A stretch of 58,067 nucleotides of DNA from Lentisphaeria bacterium. Its GTDB lineage: Bacteria > Verrucomicrobiota > Lentisphaeria > Victivallales > UBA1829. Below are positions 44,075 to 53,221 of this stretch, in pieces. Position 1 is the stretch's first letter. The number at the start of each line of letters is the position of its first letter. The stretch spans positions 1 through 58,067 of the forward strand of contig JAFVTF010000065.1 of assembly GCA_017503375.1 (NCBI GenBank), read 5' to 3'. The notes under the pieces were generated by a model. It was not told where the DNA came from, did no database searches, and saw only the letters and a list, made by a program, of their open reading frames with translations. The position numbers and the translations under genes are program-made.

Positions 44075-45559
44075 TTATCCGAGAAATGACTTGATAAAAT
44101 CAGCCATTTCTTCTTTTTCGACACAGGTTTTGTGCAGCACTTCTTTGGATTTGAGTTCTGCAAGAGGTCCGGGAACAGGCGTGTCGGAAACAGCTGAAAG
44201 TTTTTCCAGAAGTTCAAAACCGTCTGCCGGGATTTCAGCAGAATCCACAGCCGGAAGAACATCTGCGGCGAACTTGTAAGGAGATGCAGTGGAAGCAATC
44301 ACACAAGGTGCCTGATCTCCGGTTTCTTTCACATAATCATCATAAACTTTTACTGCAACAGCTGTATGAGTATCGCAAAGGTAATGTTTTTCTTTGAAAA
44401 GTCTGGAGATGGTTGCCTGAGTTGCTTCTTCATCGCAATAGCCACCGGCAAACTCTGCCTGAAGTTTTGCAAGAACATCTGCTCTGACCTGATATTTACC
44501 ATCATTGGAAAGAGCTTTCATCAATCCGGAAACAGCATTGGCATCTTCATTATAAAGATGATAAAGCAAACGTTCCAGGTTGGAAGAGATCAGAATATCC
44601 ATAGACGGGCTGCTGGTTGTATAGAACGGACGGTTTCTGTCGTACACACCAGTCTTGATAAAGTCTGTCAGAATATTATTCTTATTGGAAGCACAGACAA
44701 ACTTCTTGATAGGAATACCCATCTGTTTTGCATAAAGAGCGGCAAGAATATTACCGAAGTTTCCGGTCGGAACAGCCACGTTCATCGGTTCTCCCATCTT
44801 GATTTTTCCGTCACGGACGAGATCACAATATGCGGATACATAATAAACGATCTGCGGAGCCAAACGTCCGAAGTTAATGGAGTTGGCAGATGAAAATTCC
44901 ATTTTTCCGGCTTTCAGAAAATCCTGCATGGCGGCATCGCCGAAAATTTTCTTGACACCGGTCTGAGCATCATCAAAATTACCTTCAATCGCACAAACAG
45001 CAACATTCTTTCCGGTCTGGGTGGTCATCTGCAGTTTCTGCATGGGGCTGACACCGTTCTGCGGGAAGAATACGATGATCTTTGTTCCGGGAACATCTGC
45101 GAAACCGGCAAGCGCGGCTTTTCCTGTATCACCGGAAGTCGCTACGAGAATAACGATAGTTTTACCAGGAGCCGTTTTCTTTGCGGAAACAGTCAGAAGA
45201 AACGGAAGAATCTGCAAAGCCAAATCTTTGAATGCACAAGTCGGACCGTGCCAGAGTTCCAGCATGTGACATCCGTTGCCGAGATCCACCAGCGGAGCGG
45301 GCTGTTCATTATCAAACGTTCCGGTGTAGGCACCATTGACACAATATTCCACTTCTTCTGCTGAAAAATCATTGAGATAAGCAGAAAGCACTGCACATGC
45401 ACGTTCCTTGTAATTCATGTTCACGAGTTTATCAAGCATCTCCTGAGAGAACTTCGGGAATTCGGAAGGAACAAAAAGTCCGCCGTCTTTGGAAATCCCC
45501 TGAGCAATGGCCTGTGCCGCGGTAACATTCAAGTTTTGTCTGGTGCTGGTAAAAAACAT
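44075..45559 (-). CDS. thrC: Threonine synthase
   Basis: 494 residues from ATG 45559, supported by AGGAG nine bases upstream; the frame is open to 45619 but without a box. PLP enzyme converting O-phosphohomoserine to threonine. The PLP lysine is Lys111 in G-P-T-C-A-F-K-D-L-A-L-Q, preceded by the N-terminal T-S-T-R of this class; S-G-D-T-G-K-A and V-P-T-G-N-F-G-N are the phosphate- and cofactor-binding loops. Length fits the longer E. coli/yeast-type class. Monocistronic, with a possible promoter at 45592-45619. Other threonine genes are not in the window. Confidence 0.95.
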   Translation of the reverse strand: MFFTSTRQNLNVTAAQAIAQGISKDGGLFVPSEFPKFSQEMLDKLVNMNYKERACAVLSAYLNDFSAEEVEYCVNGAYTGTFDNEQPAPLVDLGNGCHMLELWHGPTCAFKDLALQILPFLLTVSAKKTAPGKTIVILVATSGDTGKAALAGFADVPGTKIIVFFPQNGVSPMQKLQMTTQTGKNVAVCAIEGNFDDAQTGVKKIFGDAAMQDFLKAGKMEFSSANSINFGRLAPQIVYYVSAYCDLVRDGKIKMGEPMNVAVPTGNFGNILAALYAKQMGIPIKKFVCASNKNNILTDFIKTGVYDRNRPFYTTSSPSMDILISSNLERLLYHLYNEDANAVSGLMKALSNDGKYQVRADVLAKLQAEFAGGYCDEEATQATISRLFKEKHYLCDTHTAVAVKVYDDYVKETGDQAPCVIASTASPYKFAADVLPAVDSAEIPADGFELLEKLSAVSDTPVPGPLAELKSKEVLHKTCVEKEEMADFIKSFLG

Positions 45560-45591
45560 TTCTTCAACTCCTGGTTTTATTATATTACGAT

Positions 45592-45619
45592 AATCTACAC
45601 CATAATCGTCTTTTTTCAA
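45592..45619 (-). promoter_or_regulatory. Possible thrC promoter
   Basis: On the minus strand TTGAAA (45614-45619) and TAGATT (45592-45597) with a 16-base spacer, about 35 bases before the thrC start. Confidence 0.5.
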
Positions 45620-45762
45620 TAAAAATTAACATTTTTTGTCATTTTTTTTTCACAGATATCCCAAAAAATCCTAAACCTGTACAGAACACAGAATTTTTTG
45701 CCCGTTCATTATTACCTCATACAATAAGGCTCATTTTCCTGATTAATATAATTGATTCCCCC

Positions 45763-45791
45763 TTGACAAAATGAAAAGAATATGCTATACT
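45763..45791 (+). promoter_or_regulatory. Strong promoter of the pseudopilin/glycosidase cluster
   Basis: TTGACA at 45763-45768 and TATACT at 45786-45791 with a 17-base spacer. The 8-base palindrome TGGTACCA lies at 45809-45816, just past the expected start site, where a repressor could act. The leader to the first start codon is about 145 bases; the rest of 45620-45941 shows nothing else recognisable. Confidence 0.75.
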
Positions 45792-45941
45792 ATAACTGTA
45801 CTATGCTGTGGTACCAGTGATCATAAGTTCGCATATCATACATTATGTTAAGTTGCGAGAGCTGATATCAAAGGACTTACAGAGAAAACCAAAAAAAATA
45901 GAAGATAAAAATAAAAAAAACAAACGAAGGGGAATAACATA

Positions 45942-46661
45942 ATGTATGTTATGAGACGTTACTTTACGTTGATCGAACTGCTGGTTGTGATAGCAATCAT
46001 TGCAATTCTTGCAGGAATGCTGCTGCCGGCATTGAACAATGCCAGAGAACACGCAAGAAACACCAGTTGTAAAAATAATATAAAGATGGTGAATCTCATT
46101 CTTCAAAGATATACGTCTGAAAATGATGATTACCTGCTGCCCGCATATATCCGGAAAGGAGCAGGTTATTCTTCCTATTGGACCTCATTTCTCCATCAGA
46201 GCAAATTTGACCTTTTCGCCGGAGATGCCTGGAATAAAAAGGCCATCTGGCGGTGTCCCACAGAAAAATATCGTGGAAACAGCGGTACTGACGGCTGTTT
46301 TTCCGATTACGGGATCAATGCAAATACCAATGGCTGCTGGATCAACCAATCCGGATACAATTGGGGCAATACAAAATTCAATAAGATAACAAATATAAAA
46401 GCCGCCTCATCCCGTTCACAGTTATCTGAAATTGTTACGAGTTATGCTCCGGCATACGGAATCGGACGTCAGCAGGAAACAAATACCGGAACAAAATATC
46501 AGACTTTGAACTATCGTCATAACCAATATGCAAACTTTGCGTTTCATGACGGTCATGTTGCCCAGATTTACAAATATAATATTCCGTTCAAAAGTTCCGG
46601 AGTGTACGGTCATGTGGCAGGAGACTTTTCTCCTGATGGAACCTATGAAAGTCCATACTGA
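45942..46661 (+). CDS. Pseudopilin-like protein with type IV prepilin signal and H-x9-DG motif
   Basis: 239 residues; AAGGGG at 45927-45932 supports ATG 45942 (a second ATG is three codons on). The prepilin signal is [20 protein letters not shown], with Tyr in place of the usual Gly before F-T-L-I-E; the Glu at +5 is kept. Prepilin peptidase would cleave before Phe. After the hydrophobic helix the [11 protein letters not shown] segment is typical of the large Lentisphaerae/Planctomycete family, and the C-terminus has H-x9-D-G ([12 protein letters not shown]). These are numerous per genome and presumably assemble via type II secretion-like machinery; their cargo or ligand role is unproven. First gene of the run that continues into secreted glycosidase-like proteins. 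Confidence 0.88.
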   Translation: MYVMRRYFTLIELLVVIAIIAILAGMLLPALNNAREHARNTSCKNNIKMVNLILQRYTSENDDYLLPAYIRKGAGYSSYWTSFLHQSKFDLFAGDAWNKKAIWRCPTEKYRGNSGTDGCFSDYGINANTNGCWINQSGYNWGNTKFNKITNIKAASSRSQLSEIVTSYAPAYGIGRQQETNTGTKYQTLNYRHNQYANFAFHDGHVAQIYKYNIPFKSSGVYGHVAGDFSPDGTYESPY

Positions 46662-46679
46662 TAAAATAAGGAAAACATT

Positions 46680-47336
46680 ATGAAAAAAAGTAAATTTACG
46701 CTGATTGAACTGCTGGTTGTAATTGCAATTATTGCTATTCTTGCGGGAATGTTGTTGCCGGCTTTGAATAACGCCAGAGAAAAAGGAAGAGTCTCTTTCT
46801 GTCTCAACAACACAAAAACGCTTGGAATGACATTCCTCAACTACACAGATGATTGGGGCGGATATATGGTTCCCTGTCTGACCGGTGTTTCCGGCGGAAA
46901 TTACTGGTCCATGTATTTTTATGCCAAAGCAAAATATGGAATTTTCAACGTTTCCAATGTATGGAATTATAAAGCTCCGTGGCGTTGTCCGGCAAGTACA
47001 TACAGAGGTAGTTCCCGTCAGCCCGATGGTGCATGGGTCGATTATGGAATGAATACAACCATCAATAACTGGAGCAACAACAAGAGCTGGAAGAAAATCA
47101 GTATCATCAAGAAACCATCCGGACGGACCATGTTCGGAGAACAAATCCTCCGTTTCGGTTTCAAAAAGGGCGAAGATGAACCGGACATGCTCCGGCATAA
47201 AGGGTTCAACAGCTGTGTTTTCCTTGACGGGCATGCTGAGTCGATCAAAGCATCTCGTTTTCCAACAAGAAGTTCTGTCAAACGTGCTTTTGCTTATCAG
47301 GGCACAAGCTCATCAGAAGTTCCCTGGCCGTTCTGA
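46680..47336 (+). CDS. Second pseudopilin-like protein with H-x9-DG motif
   Basis: 218 residues, starting with [16 protein letters not shown]: prepilin signal with Lys before the cleavage point, then the same helix and [12 protein letters not shown] stretch as its neighbour. The two are nearly identical over the first ~40 residues and then diverge, sharing W-R-C-P-A/T and the C-terminal H-x9-D-G ([12 protein letters not shown]). The conserved amino end against a variable body suggests each carries a different exposed domain. 18 bases after the first pseudopilin, with AAGG before the ATG, and 24 bases before the first glycosidase-like gene. Confidence 0.88.
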   Translation: MKKSKFTLIELLVVIAIIAILAGMLLPALNNAREKGRVSFCLNNTKTLGMTFLNYTDDWGGYMVPCLTGVSGGNYWSMYFYAKAKYGIFNVSNVWNYKAPWRCPASTYRGSSRQPDGAWVDYGMNTTINNWSNNKSWKKISIIKKPSGRTMFGEQILRFGFKKGEDEPDMLRHKGFNSCVFLDGHAESIKASRFPTRSSVKRAFAYQGTSSSEVPWPF

Positions 47337-47360
47337 AGTATGATATAACGGAGTTGTTTT

Positions 47361-49832
47361 ATGTTAAAAAAATTACTTGTTGCCGGAATGGTGTTTTCCG
47401 CCATTGTTTCTCTTTCAGCCCAGACAAAAGATTTCCGTCCGAAATTTGATAAAAGCGGAATGAAGGGTTATGTCACGACCCAGGCGAACCCGTGGTTTCC
47501 GTTCAACAAACCGCGCATTCATGCACTTGGCGGACCGAACTATGCCAGAAAGGAATTTCTGGGAGGAAATGTCTGGGGCCAGGGACTGCAAATCATGCAG
47601 AATTATGGTTTCGATGTAGTTTATATTGAAATCAACGATGGTCTGTGGTACAAAACGCTTGTTGGAGTTTTGAAGCAAGCCAAAGATATGAATCTGAAAA
47701 TCAAGATCGGCATGTTCGCCGGAATCAATTCAAAAACTCCGGATGCCGCTGCCAAAAAGGTGATCGGTCACTGGCGCAATTTCAAAGATGATATCAAGAA
47801 TCATCCCAACCTTTACCGTGTTGACGGCCGTCCCGTTGTCCTGATTTATACTCCGACACGATTCAAGCCGGAACAGTGGAAGATTTTTACCGATGCAATG
47901 GAACGTGAATTCGGGCCAATGATTTTTCTTGCAAACTTGCGCGGTCTGCCCGGAGCCCTTGCATCCGACAAGGTAAAATTAACCGATGCTTTACGGAAAT
48001 ATATGCCTTACTTTGACGGAATCAGCAACTACGGTTCCAGCGGAGTTGAAAATCAGCGGGTCATCGCAGAAGCTGTTGCTCCGATCATGCACAAAGAATT
48101 TCCGCAGAAAATTTATGAAGGCTGTGTTCACAGTACCTACACCTGTCACTTCCACATGGGAGGTCTGTCTGTTGATCTCTCCAAATATTACCGGCAGAGT
48201 TTTGATATCATGACCAAAGCAAAACCGGATTCCATCAACATCACCAATCTCTTTGACCATTACGAAAACTCCCTGATTTTCCCCTGTTATGAACGGGAGG
48301 ACTTCATGGTCCGTTATGCTCAATACTGGAACAGCACCCAGCCGGGCGGTGAAGCTTTCCCGAAACAGAAATTTCCTGAACTGGTCGTCACCAATAACGT
48401 AATGACGCTGCTCGGACGCGAAGATGTGAATATGGAAGTGATCGGATTCCCGTTTGAAGCGAAGAATACAAAAGTGAAAGTTCAGCTTGACCTTTGCGAA
48501 ACAAGCGGAAAAATCATCAAGAGTTTTCCGGAAGAAGAACTTGATCTGAGCAAAACGGTTCAGGTTCGCAGATACAGTTTCCCCGCAATGGATGCCGTAA
48601 AATACCGCGGCGTTGTTCCCCGCCTCAACTATACCTGGGGAGGCAAAAAGTACAAGATGAACTATAACCCGATGACCCTGATTTCTGCCGGTATCAAACC
48701 TTATCACATGTGGTGGGCACGTTCCACCAAGAATGCGCTGCAGGTCCGGTTCGGGAATGAACCGTGGTTTATGGGCGGAGTCGGCCCCGGTGGTACACTG
48801 GCATATCCGGAAGGCGGAATCGTCAATTTCATGGGTTCATTGAAACCGACATGGAATTTCGGCAGTCCTGTAAGCTCTTATTCCCGTTATTCCATCAAAC
48901 GGAACGGTAACGAATTCTATACATCCCGGGAAGGTACCAATCATCTGAAAATGAACTTGGCACTTCCCCTGCCCGCAAGCGGTGAAGCTCTTCAATATTT
49001 CTATCTTGAAATGGAAAATCCGGAAGGTGCGCGTCATCAGACATTGCCGATCTGGGTTGCTCCGCCGAACAGAAAAGGTATGGTCAAAGTCCCTGTCTTC
49101 ACAAAAGACAAAAAGATCGTTGATGTTGAAATCGAAGCATTCCGGGTTCCGTATTTCTATTATCCCTGTGAAACCAATGCCGGAAATCTTCTGCTGGATG
49201 TTTCCGGTTATGTTCACAACGGAAATATTGCCGGAGCCGGATATGGCGGCGGTCATCTGGGGCATACCGGATATTACTATTATCACAATGGACCGATTGC
49301 CCCGAAAACAGGAACAAAATTCCTGCGTGATGAAAATGGAAAAGGGTTCTACCGTTTTGAAGGGAAAGATGCTGTCACTATCATGGGAGGAACGATTTTC
49401 CCCTATGCAATCACGTTGGAAGCAAGCGTCCGGTTCCCGAAATTCGGAAAAGTTATGGGTATCTTCGGTTCTGCCAAGAAACAGCTTGATCTTTCCGTCC
49501 TGCCCAATGGAAAACTTTATCTGGTCCGTCAGGGCGTAAATAAAAACGGGAAACCGTATACAGCAGAAATCGTAACCCGGACAAAACTGAAACCGGATAC
49601 ATGGTACCGGATCGCAGTTACTTACGATTTGAAGAAACTACGGATCTACATCAACGGAAAATTGGAAAAAGAAGCTGAAGTTTATCCGACAACTGTTCCG
49701 GAATGGGGAACCCACCTGATTGTCGGAGGTCTCTGCAAATGGGTTTGGGATCCCATTGAAAAGATGACAGGCGATATCCGTGAAATCCGTATTTACGGGC
49801 GGAATCTTTCTCCTGAAGAATTTTTGAAGTGA
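47361..49832 (+). CDS. Secreted GH71/99-like protein with C-terminal LamG domain, paralogue 1
   Basis: 823 residues. Signal peptide MLKKLLVAGMVFSAIVSLSA. An N-terminal barrel-like domain (about 25-330) has Y-V-T-T-Q-A-N-P-W-F-P-F, V-V-Y-I-E-I-N-D-G, K-I-G-M-F-A-G and N-H-P-N-L-Y-R-V-D-G-R-P-V-V-L-I-Y, the last strongly reminiscent of GH71/GH99 glycosidases. A middle beta-domain follows, then a LamG-like jelly roll from about 610 (L-L-L-D-V-S-G-Y-V-H-N-G-N ... W-Y-R-I-A-V-T-Y-D-L-K-K-L-R-I-Y-I-N-G-K) ending in I-R-E-I-R-I-Y-G-R-N-L-S-P-E-E-F. Exported, likely glycan-degrading or -binding; specificity unknown. AACGGAG box upstream. First of three paralogues. Confidence 0.8.
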   Translation: MLKKLLVAGMVFSAIVSLSAQTKDFRPKFDKSGMKGYVTTQANPWFPFNKPRIHALGGPNYARKEFLGGNVWGQGLQIMQNYGFDVVYIEINDGLWYKTLVGVLKQAKDMNLKIKIGMFAGINSKTPDAAAKKVIGHWRNFKDDIKNHPNLYRVDGRPVVLIYTPTRFKPEQWKIFTDAMEREFGPMIFLANLRGLPGALASDKVKLTDALRKYMPYFDGISNYGSSGVENQRVIAEAVAPIMHKEFPQKIYEGCVHSTYTCHFHMGGLSVDLSKYYRQSFDIMTKAKPDSINITNLFDHYENSLIFPCYEREDFMVRYAQYWNSTQPGGEAFPKQKFPELVVTNNVMTLLGREDVNMEVIGFPFEAKNTKVKVQLDLCETSGKIIKSFPEEELDLSKTVQVRRYSFPAMDAVKYRGVVPRLNYTWGGKKYKMNYNPMTLISAGIKPYHMWWARSTKNALQVRFGNEPWFMGGVGPGGTLAYPEGGIVNFMGSLKPTWNFGSPVSSYSRYSIKRNGNEFYTSREGTNHLKMNLALPLPASGEALQYFYLEMENPEGARHQTLPIWVAPPNRKGMVKVPVFTKDKKIVDVEIEAFRVPYFYYPCETNAGNLLLDVSGYVHNGNIAGAGYGGGHLGHTGYYYYHNGPIAPKTGTKFLRDENGKGFYRFEGKDAVTIMGGTIFPYAITLEASVRFPKFGKVMGIFGSAKKQLDLSVLPNGKLYLVRQGVNKNGKPYTAEIVTRTKLKPDTWYRIAVTYDLKKLRIYINGKLEKEAEVYPTTVPEWGTHLIVGGLCKWVWDPIEKMTGDIREIRIYGRNLSPEEFLK

Positions 49833-49842
49833 GGTATAAACA

Positions 49843-52335
49843 ATGAATTTCAGAACTGCATTTTTCACGGTTGCACTGTTCAGTGCCGCAATCATACTTT
49901 CTGCACAGGATTACCGTCCAAAGTTCGACAAAAGCGGAGCAAAAGGTTATATAACGACTCAGGCAAATCCCTGGTTTCCTTTTGCAAAAGAAAGAATCCA
50001 TAATCTCGGCGGTCCAAATTACGCCATGAAAGATTTTTTTCATACAAAAAATTCCTGGGTGGAGGGATTCAAGGAACTGGAAAAATTGGGACTGGATGTC
50101 ATTTATCTTGAAATCAATGATGGTGCCTGGTACAAAACTTACATGAAACTTTTACAGGCTGCAAAAGATGCCGGATTGAAGATCAAGCTCGGAATGTTTG
50201 TGGGAGTTTACCAGAAAACACCGGAAGCTGTTCTTCAGCGTTTGATCAGCAATTGGCGTAATTTCAAAGATGATCTCAAGAATCATCCGAATGTTCACCG
50301 GATCGACGGAAGACCTGTTGTTTTATGGCATTTGCCTGCAAAATATCCTCCTGAAACATGGAAAATGATTCAGGATGGTCTGGAACGCGAGTTCGGTCCC
50401 ATGATTTTCCTTTGCAATATCCGCGGAATGCATGGAGCAACGAGTTCCGATGTGGAACGGTTGGCAAAAGAAGTCCGGCGATATCTGCCCTATATGGATG
50501 GTCTCAGCAATTACGGTTCAAGCGGGGTTGAAAACCAGCGTTTGATTGCCGAAAAAATCGCACCGATCATGCATAAAGAGTTTCCGCAGAAGCTCTATGA
50601 AGGCTGTATTCATGGAACTTACACCTGCCATTTTCACATGGGCGGACTGGCCGTTGACTTGTCTAAATATTACCGTCAGAGCTTTGATATCATGACCAAA
50701 GCCCAGCCTGACAGTATCAATATCACAAACCTGTTTGACCATTACGAAAATTCACTGATTTTTCCCTGTTATGAACGGGAAGACTTTATGCTCCGTTATG
50801 CACAATACTGGAGCAGTACTCTTCCGAATGGGAAACCGTTTATGAAACAAAAGACACCGGAACTGGTGGTCACAAACCATGTCATGAACCTGTTGGGAAA
50901 AGAAGATGTCCGGATGGAAGTGATCGGGTTCCCGATTGATGCAGCGGATAAAAAAGTAAAAATCCGCCTTGATCTCTGCGAAACCAGCGGTAAAATCATC
51001 AAGAGTTTCCCGGAAAAAGAACTTGATTTGAGCAAAACTGTTCAAGTCCGTTCCTTCACCTTTTCCGCAAGAGATGCTGCAAAATACCGCGGTGTTGTTC
51101 CCCGTCTGAATTACACTTGGCGCGGCAGAAATTACAAGATGAATCACAATCCCATGACTCTGATTGCAGCCGGAGTCAAGAGTTATCACATGTACTGGGC
51201 ACGTTCCACAAAGAATCAGCTGCAGGTCCGTGAAGGAGCTGACAAGCCCTGGTATATGGGAGGAGTCAGCACAGGAGGAACTCTGGCATATCCCAAAGGC
51301 GGAATCGTAAACTTTATGGCATTTCTCAAACCGAAATGGCAGACAGGAAACCGCACCTGCAATTACACTCAGTATGCCATCAAACGGAATGGAAATGAAT
51401 TCTACCGTTCCACAGAAGGAACCAACCGTCTGAACGCAAACCTTGCACTTCCCCTGCCCGCAAGCGGAGAGGCTCTTCAGTATTTCCATCTGGAAATGGA
51501 AAATGAAGAAGGTGTAAAATTCCAGACTCTTCCCATCTGGGTTGCTCCGCCGAACAGAAAAGGTATGGTGAAAATTCCGGTTTGGACTCCCGATAAAAAA
51601 ATCGAAGAAGTCTCTATCGAAGCATTCCGGGTTCCGTTCTATTACTATCCCTGCAACACGGATTCAGCCAACGTTCTGCTTGATATTTCCGGTTATGTTC
51701 ACAATGGAAATATTTCCGGAGGCGGTTACGGCGGCGGACATCTCGGTTTTACCGGATATTACTACTACCATAACGGTCCGGTTTCACCGCGGACAAAAAC
51801 AAAGTTCCTGCGTGATGAAAAAGGAAAAGGCTTCTACCGTTTTGAAGGGAAAGATGCCATCATTATCATGGGCGGAACTGCAATGCCTTATGCATCAACC
51901 TATGAAATCAGTGTAAGAGTTCCGGCTCTCGGAAAGAAAATGGGCTTGTTCGGAACAGGAAACAATCAGATCAACCTTGCAATTCTGCCGGATGGTAAAC
52001 TTTGGCTTCAGCGAGCCAATGAAACCGAAGGAATGGGCGGAACTGTACCGAAAAGAAAATTCAATGCGGAAGTTGTTTCAAAAGATAAGATCCAAGTCAA
52101 TCAGTGGCACAAAGTCGCTGTTACCTATGACTTGAAGAAAATCCGGCTTTATCTTGATGGAAAACTTCAAGGAGAAGCGGAAGTTGCCCCGTCTGAAGGT
52201 CATGAATGGATCAACCATCTGATCGTAGGAGCCCTTTGTAAATGGGTTTGGACAGCAACAGACCGTTTGACAGGCGATATCCGCGACATCCGCATTTATG
52301 GAAGAAATCTTAAACCAGAGGAGTTTTTAAAATGA
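49843..52335 (+). CDS. Secreted GH71/99-like protein with LamG domain, paralogue 2
   Basis: 830 residues with signal peptide (MNFRTAFFTVALFSAAIILS). Colinear with its neighbour at 47361 through all three domains, and the closest pair in the barrel and LamG parts: P-W-F-P-F-A-K-E-R-I-H, Y-L-E-I-N-D-G-A-W-Y, N-H-P-N-V-H-R-I-D-G-R-P-V-V-L-W. Here the strand after the DGRPVV motif reads LWHLPAKY rather than LIYTPTRF, a difference near the presumed active site. The LamG domain contains an extra RANETEGMGGTVPKRKF insertion shared with the third paralogue. Eleven bases after paralogue 1; its stop overlaps the start of the next gene by four bases, so translation is coupled. Confidence 0.8.
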   Translation: MNFRTAFFTVALFSAAIILSAQDYRPKFDKSGAKGYITTQANPWFPFAKERIHNLGGPNYAMKDFFHTKNSWVEGFKELEKLGLDVIYLEINDGAWYKTYMKLLQAAKDAGLKIKLGMFVGVYQKTPEAVLQRLISNWRNFKDDLKNHPNVHRIDGRPVVLWHLPAKYPPETWKMIQDGLEREFGPMIFLCNIRGMHGATSSDVERLAKEVRRYLPYMDGLSNYGSSGVENQRLIAEKIAPIMHKEFPQKLYEGCIHGTYTCHFHMGGLAVDLSKYYRQSFDIMTKAQPDSINITNLFDHYENSLIFPCYEREDFMLRYAQYWSSTLPNGKPFMKQKTPELVVTNHVMNLLGKEDVRMEVIGFPIDAADKKVKIRLDLCETSGKIIKSFPEKELDLSKTVQVRSFTFSARDAAKYRGVVPRLNYTWRGRNYKMNHNPMTLIAAGVKSYHMYWARSTKNQLQVREGADKPWYMGGVSTGGTLAYPKGGIVNFMAFLKPKWQTGNRTCNYTQYAIKRNGNEFYRSTEGTNRLNANLALPLPASGEALQYFHLEMENEEGVKFQTLPIWVAPPNRKGMVKIPVWTPDKKIEEVSIEAFRVPFYYYPCNTDSANVLLDISGYVHNGNISGGGYGGGHLGFTGYYYYHNGPVSPRTKTKFLRDEKGKGFYRFEGKDAIIIMGGTAMPYASTYEISVRVPALGKKMGLFGTGNNQINLAILPDGKLWLQRANETEGMGGTVPKRKFNAEVVSKDKIQVNQWHKVAVTYDLKKIRLYLDGKLQGEAEVAPSEGHEWINHLIVGALCKWVWTATDRLTGDIRDIRIYGRNLKPEEFLK

Positions 52336-53147
52336 AAAAATCTATTCTCGCCCTGAGCAGCGCATTGCTGTTCGCTGTTACCGGCCTTTCTGCAGCGGAA
52401 ACAACACTCGTTTCTCTGAAAGGCAATGATGCAAATTTCAACAAAGTCGTCCGGGGCGGTGTGAAAGCAAGAGAACTCACGGCAGAAGGTCTTGTCATTA
52501 AAGCAAACGGTCCTGTCTATTCCACCTATACAGTGGAGAAAGCTGTTGATCCGAAAGCCGCTTATGAGCTGACGATCAAGATCAAATACAACGGTAACCG
52601 CAGCGGCATTTCCTTCGGCGGAGGTTTTATGACAAATGTCGGTTCCGCTCAAGTTTTCTGCAAACCTGAAACTCTGACAGAACTTACGGCAGATTTTACA
52701 AAAGGTGATAATGAAATCATTGTCAAAGATGCTTCAAAGTGGAAAACCGGAAGATTCATGGTTGCATTTGATGCGAAAGATGATGCATCTGATCTTCCGA
52801 ACAGAAAACTGACAAAGGTTGGTATCACCAAGGTTGAAAAACAAACTGATGGAACCTGGCTGGTGGAAATGAAATCACCTGAAATGAAGCTGGAAGCCAA
52901 AAAAGGAAGCAAAGTCCGCGTTCATTATCAGGCAAACACCTGGAATACCATTGATACAAAATGGATCAAAAAAGGTGAAATTGTTGAATATAAAGGAAAG
53001 TTTGACGGTGTTGCCGCTCCCTATCCCCAGCCGAAAAAATTCTGGCCCGGAACCAAACAGTTCGGTCTGGTTTTCTTCACAAGCAGCCTCAAAGCAGGAG
53101 AATCTTATACGATCTCTGAAATTACTTTGAAAAAAATCACAAAGTAA
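52332..53147 (+). CDS. Small secreted beta-rich protein
   Basis: 271 residues with a Sec signal peptide (MKKSILALSSALLFAVTGLS, cleavage probably after A-A-E near 22). The mature part is beta-rich and Lys/Thr-rich, with no Cys cluster and one C only (VFCKP). Segments such as A-Y-E-L-T-I-K-I-K-Y-N-G and S-Y-T-I-S-E-I-T-L-K-K look like the strands of a carbohydrate-binding module (the C-terminal SYTISEITLKK recalls the ends of CBM-like domains), but the family is not recognised. It lies between paralogues 2 and 3, coupled to paralogue 2, and followed by a terminator at 53166-53197. Perhaps a glycan-binding or structural partner. Confidence 0.75.
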   Translation: MKKSILALSSALLFAVTGLSAAETTLVSLKGNDANFNKVVRGGVKARELTAEGLVIKANGPVYSTYTVEKAVDPKAAYELTIKIKYNGNRSGISFGGGFMTNVGSAQVFCKPETLTELTADFTKGDNEIIVKDASKWKTGRFMVAFDAKDDASDLPNRKLTKVGITKVEKQTDGTWLVEMKSPEMKLEAKKGSKVRVHYQANTWNTIDTKWIKKGEIVEYKGKFDGVAAPYPQPKKFWPGTKQFGLVFFTSSLKAGESYTISEITLKKITK

Positions 53148-53165
53148 TCATATTCAAGATTAATA

Positions 53166-53197
53166 ACAGGGCCGATATTTTTATCGGTCTTGTTTTG
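53166..53197 (+). terminator. Terminator after the small secreted protein
   Basis: ACAGGGCCGATA (53166-53177) pairs with TATCGGTCTTGT (53182-53193) over 12 positions with two G-T pairs and a TTTT loop, followed by TTTG. It divides the cluster, leaving paralogue 3 dependent on read-through or its own promoter. Confidence 0.8.
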
Positions 53198-53221
53198 TGA
53201 CAAATAAAGCAGGAATTTATA

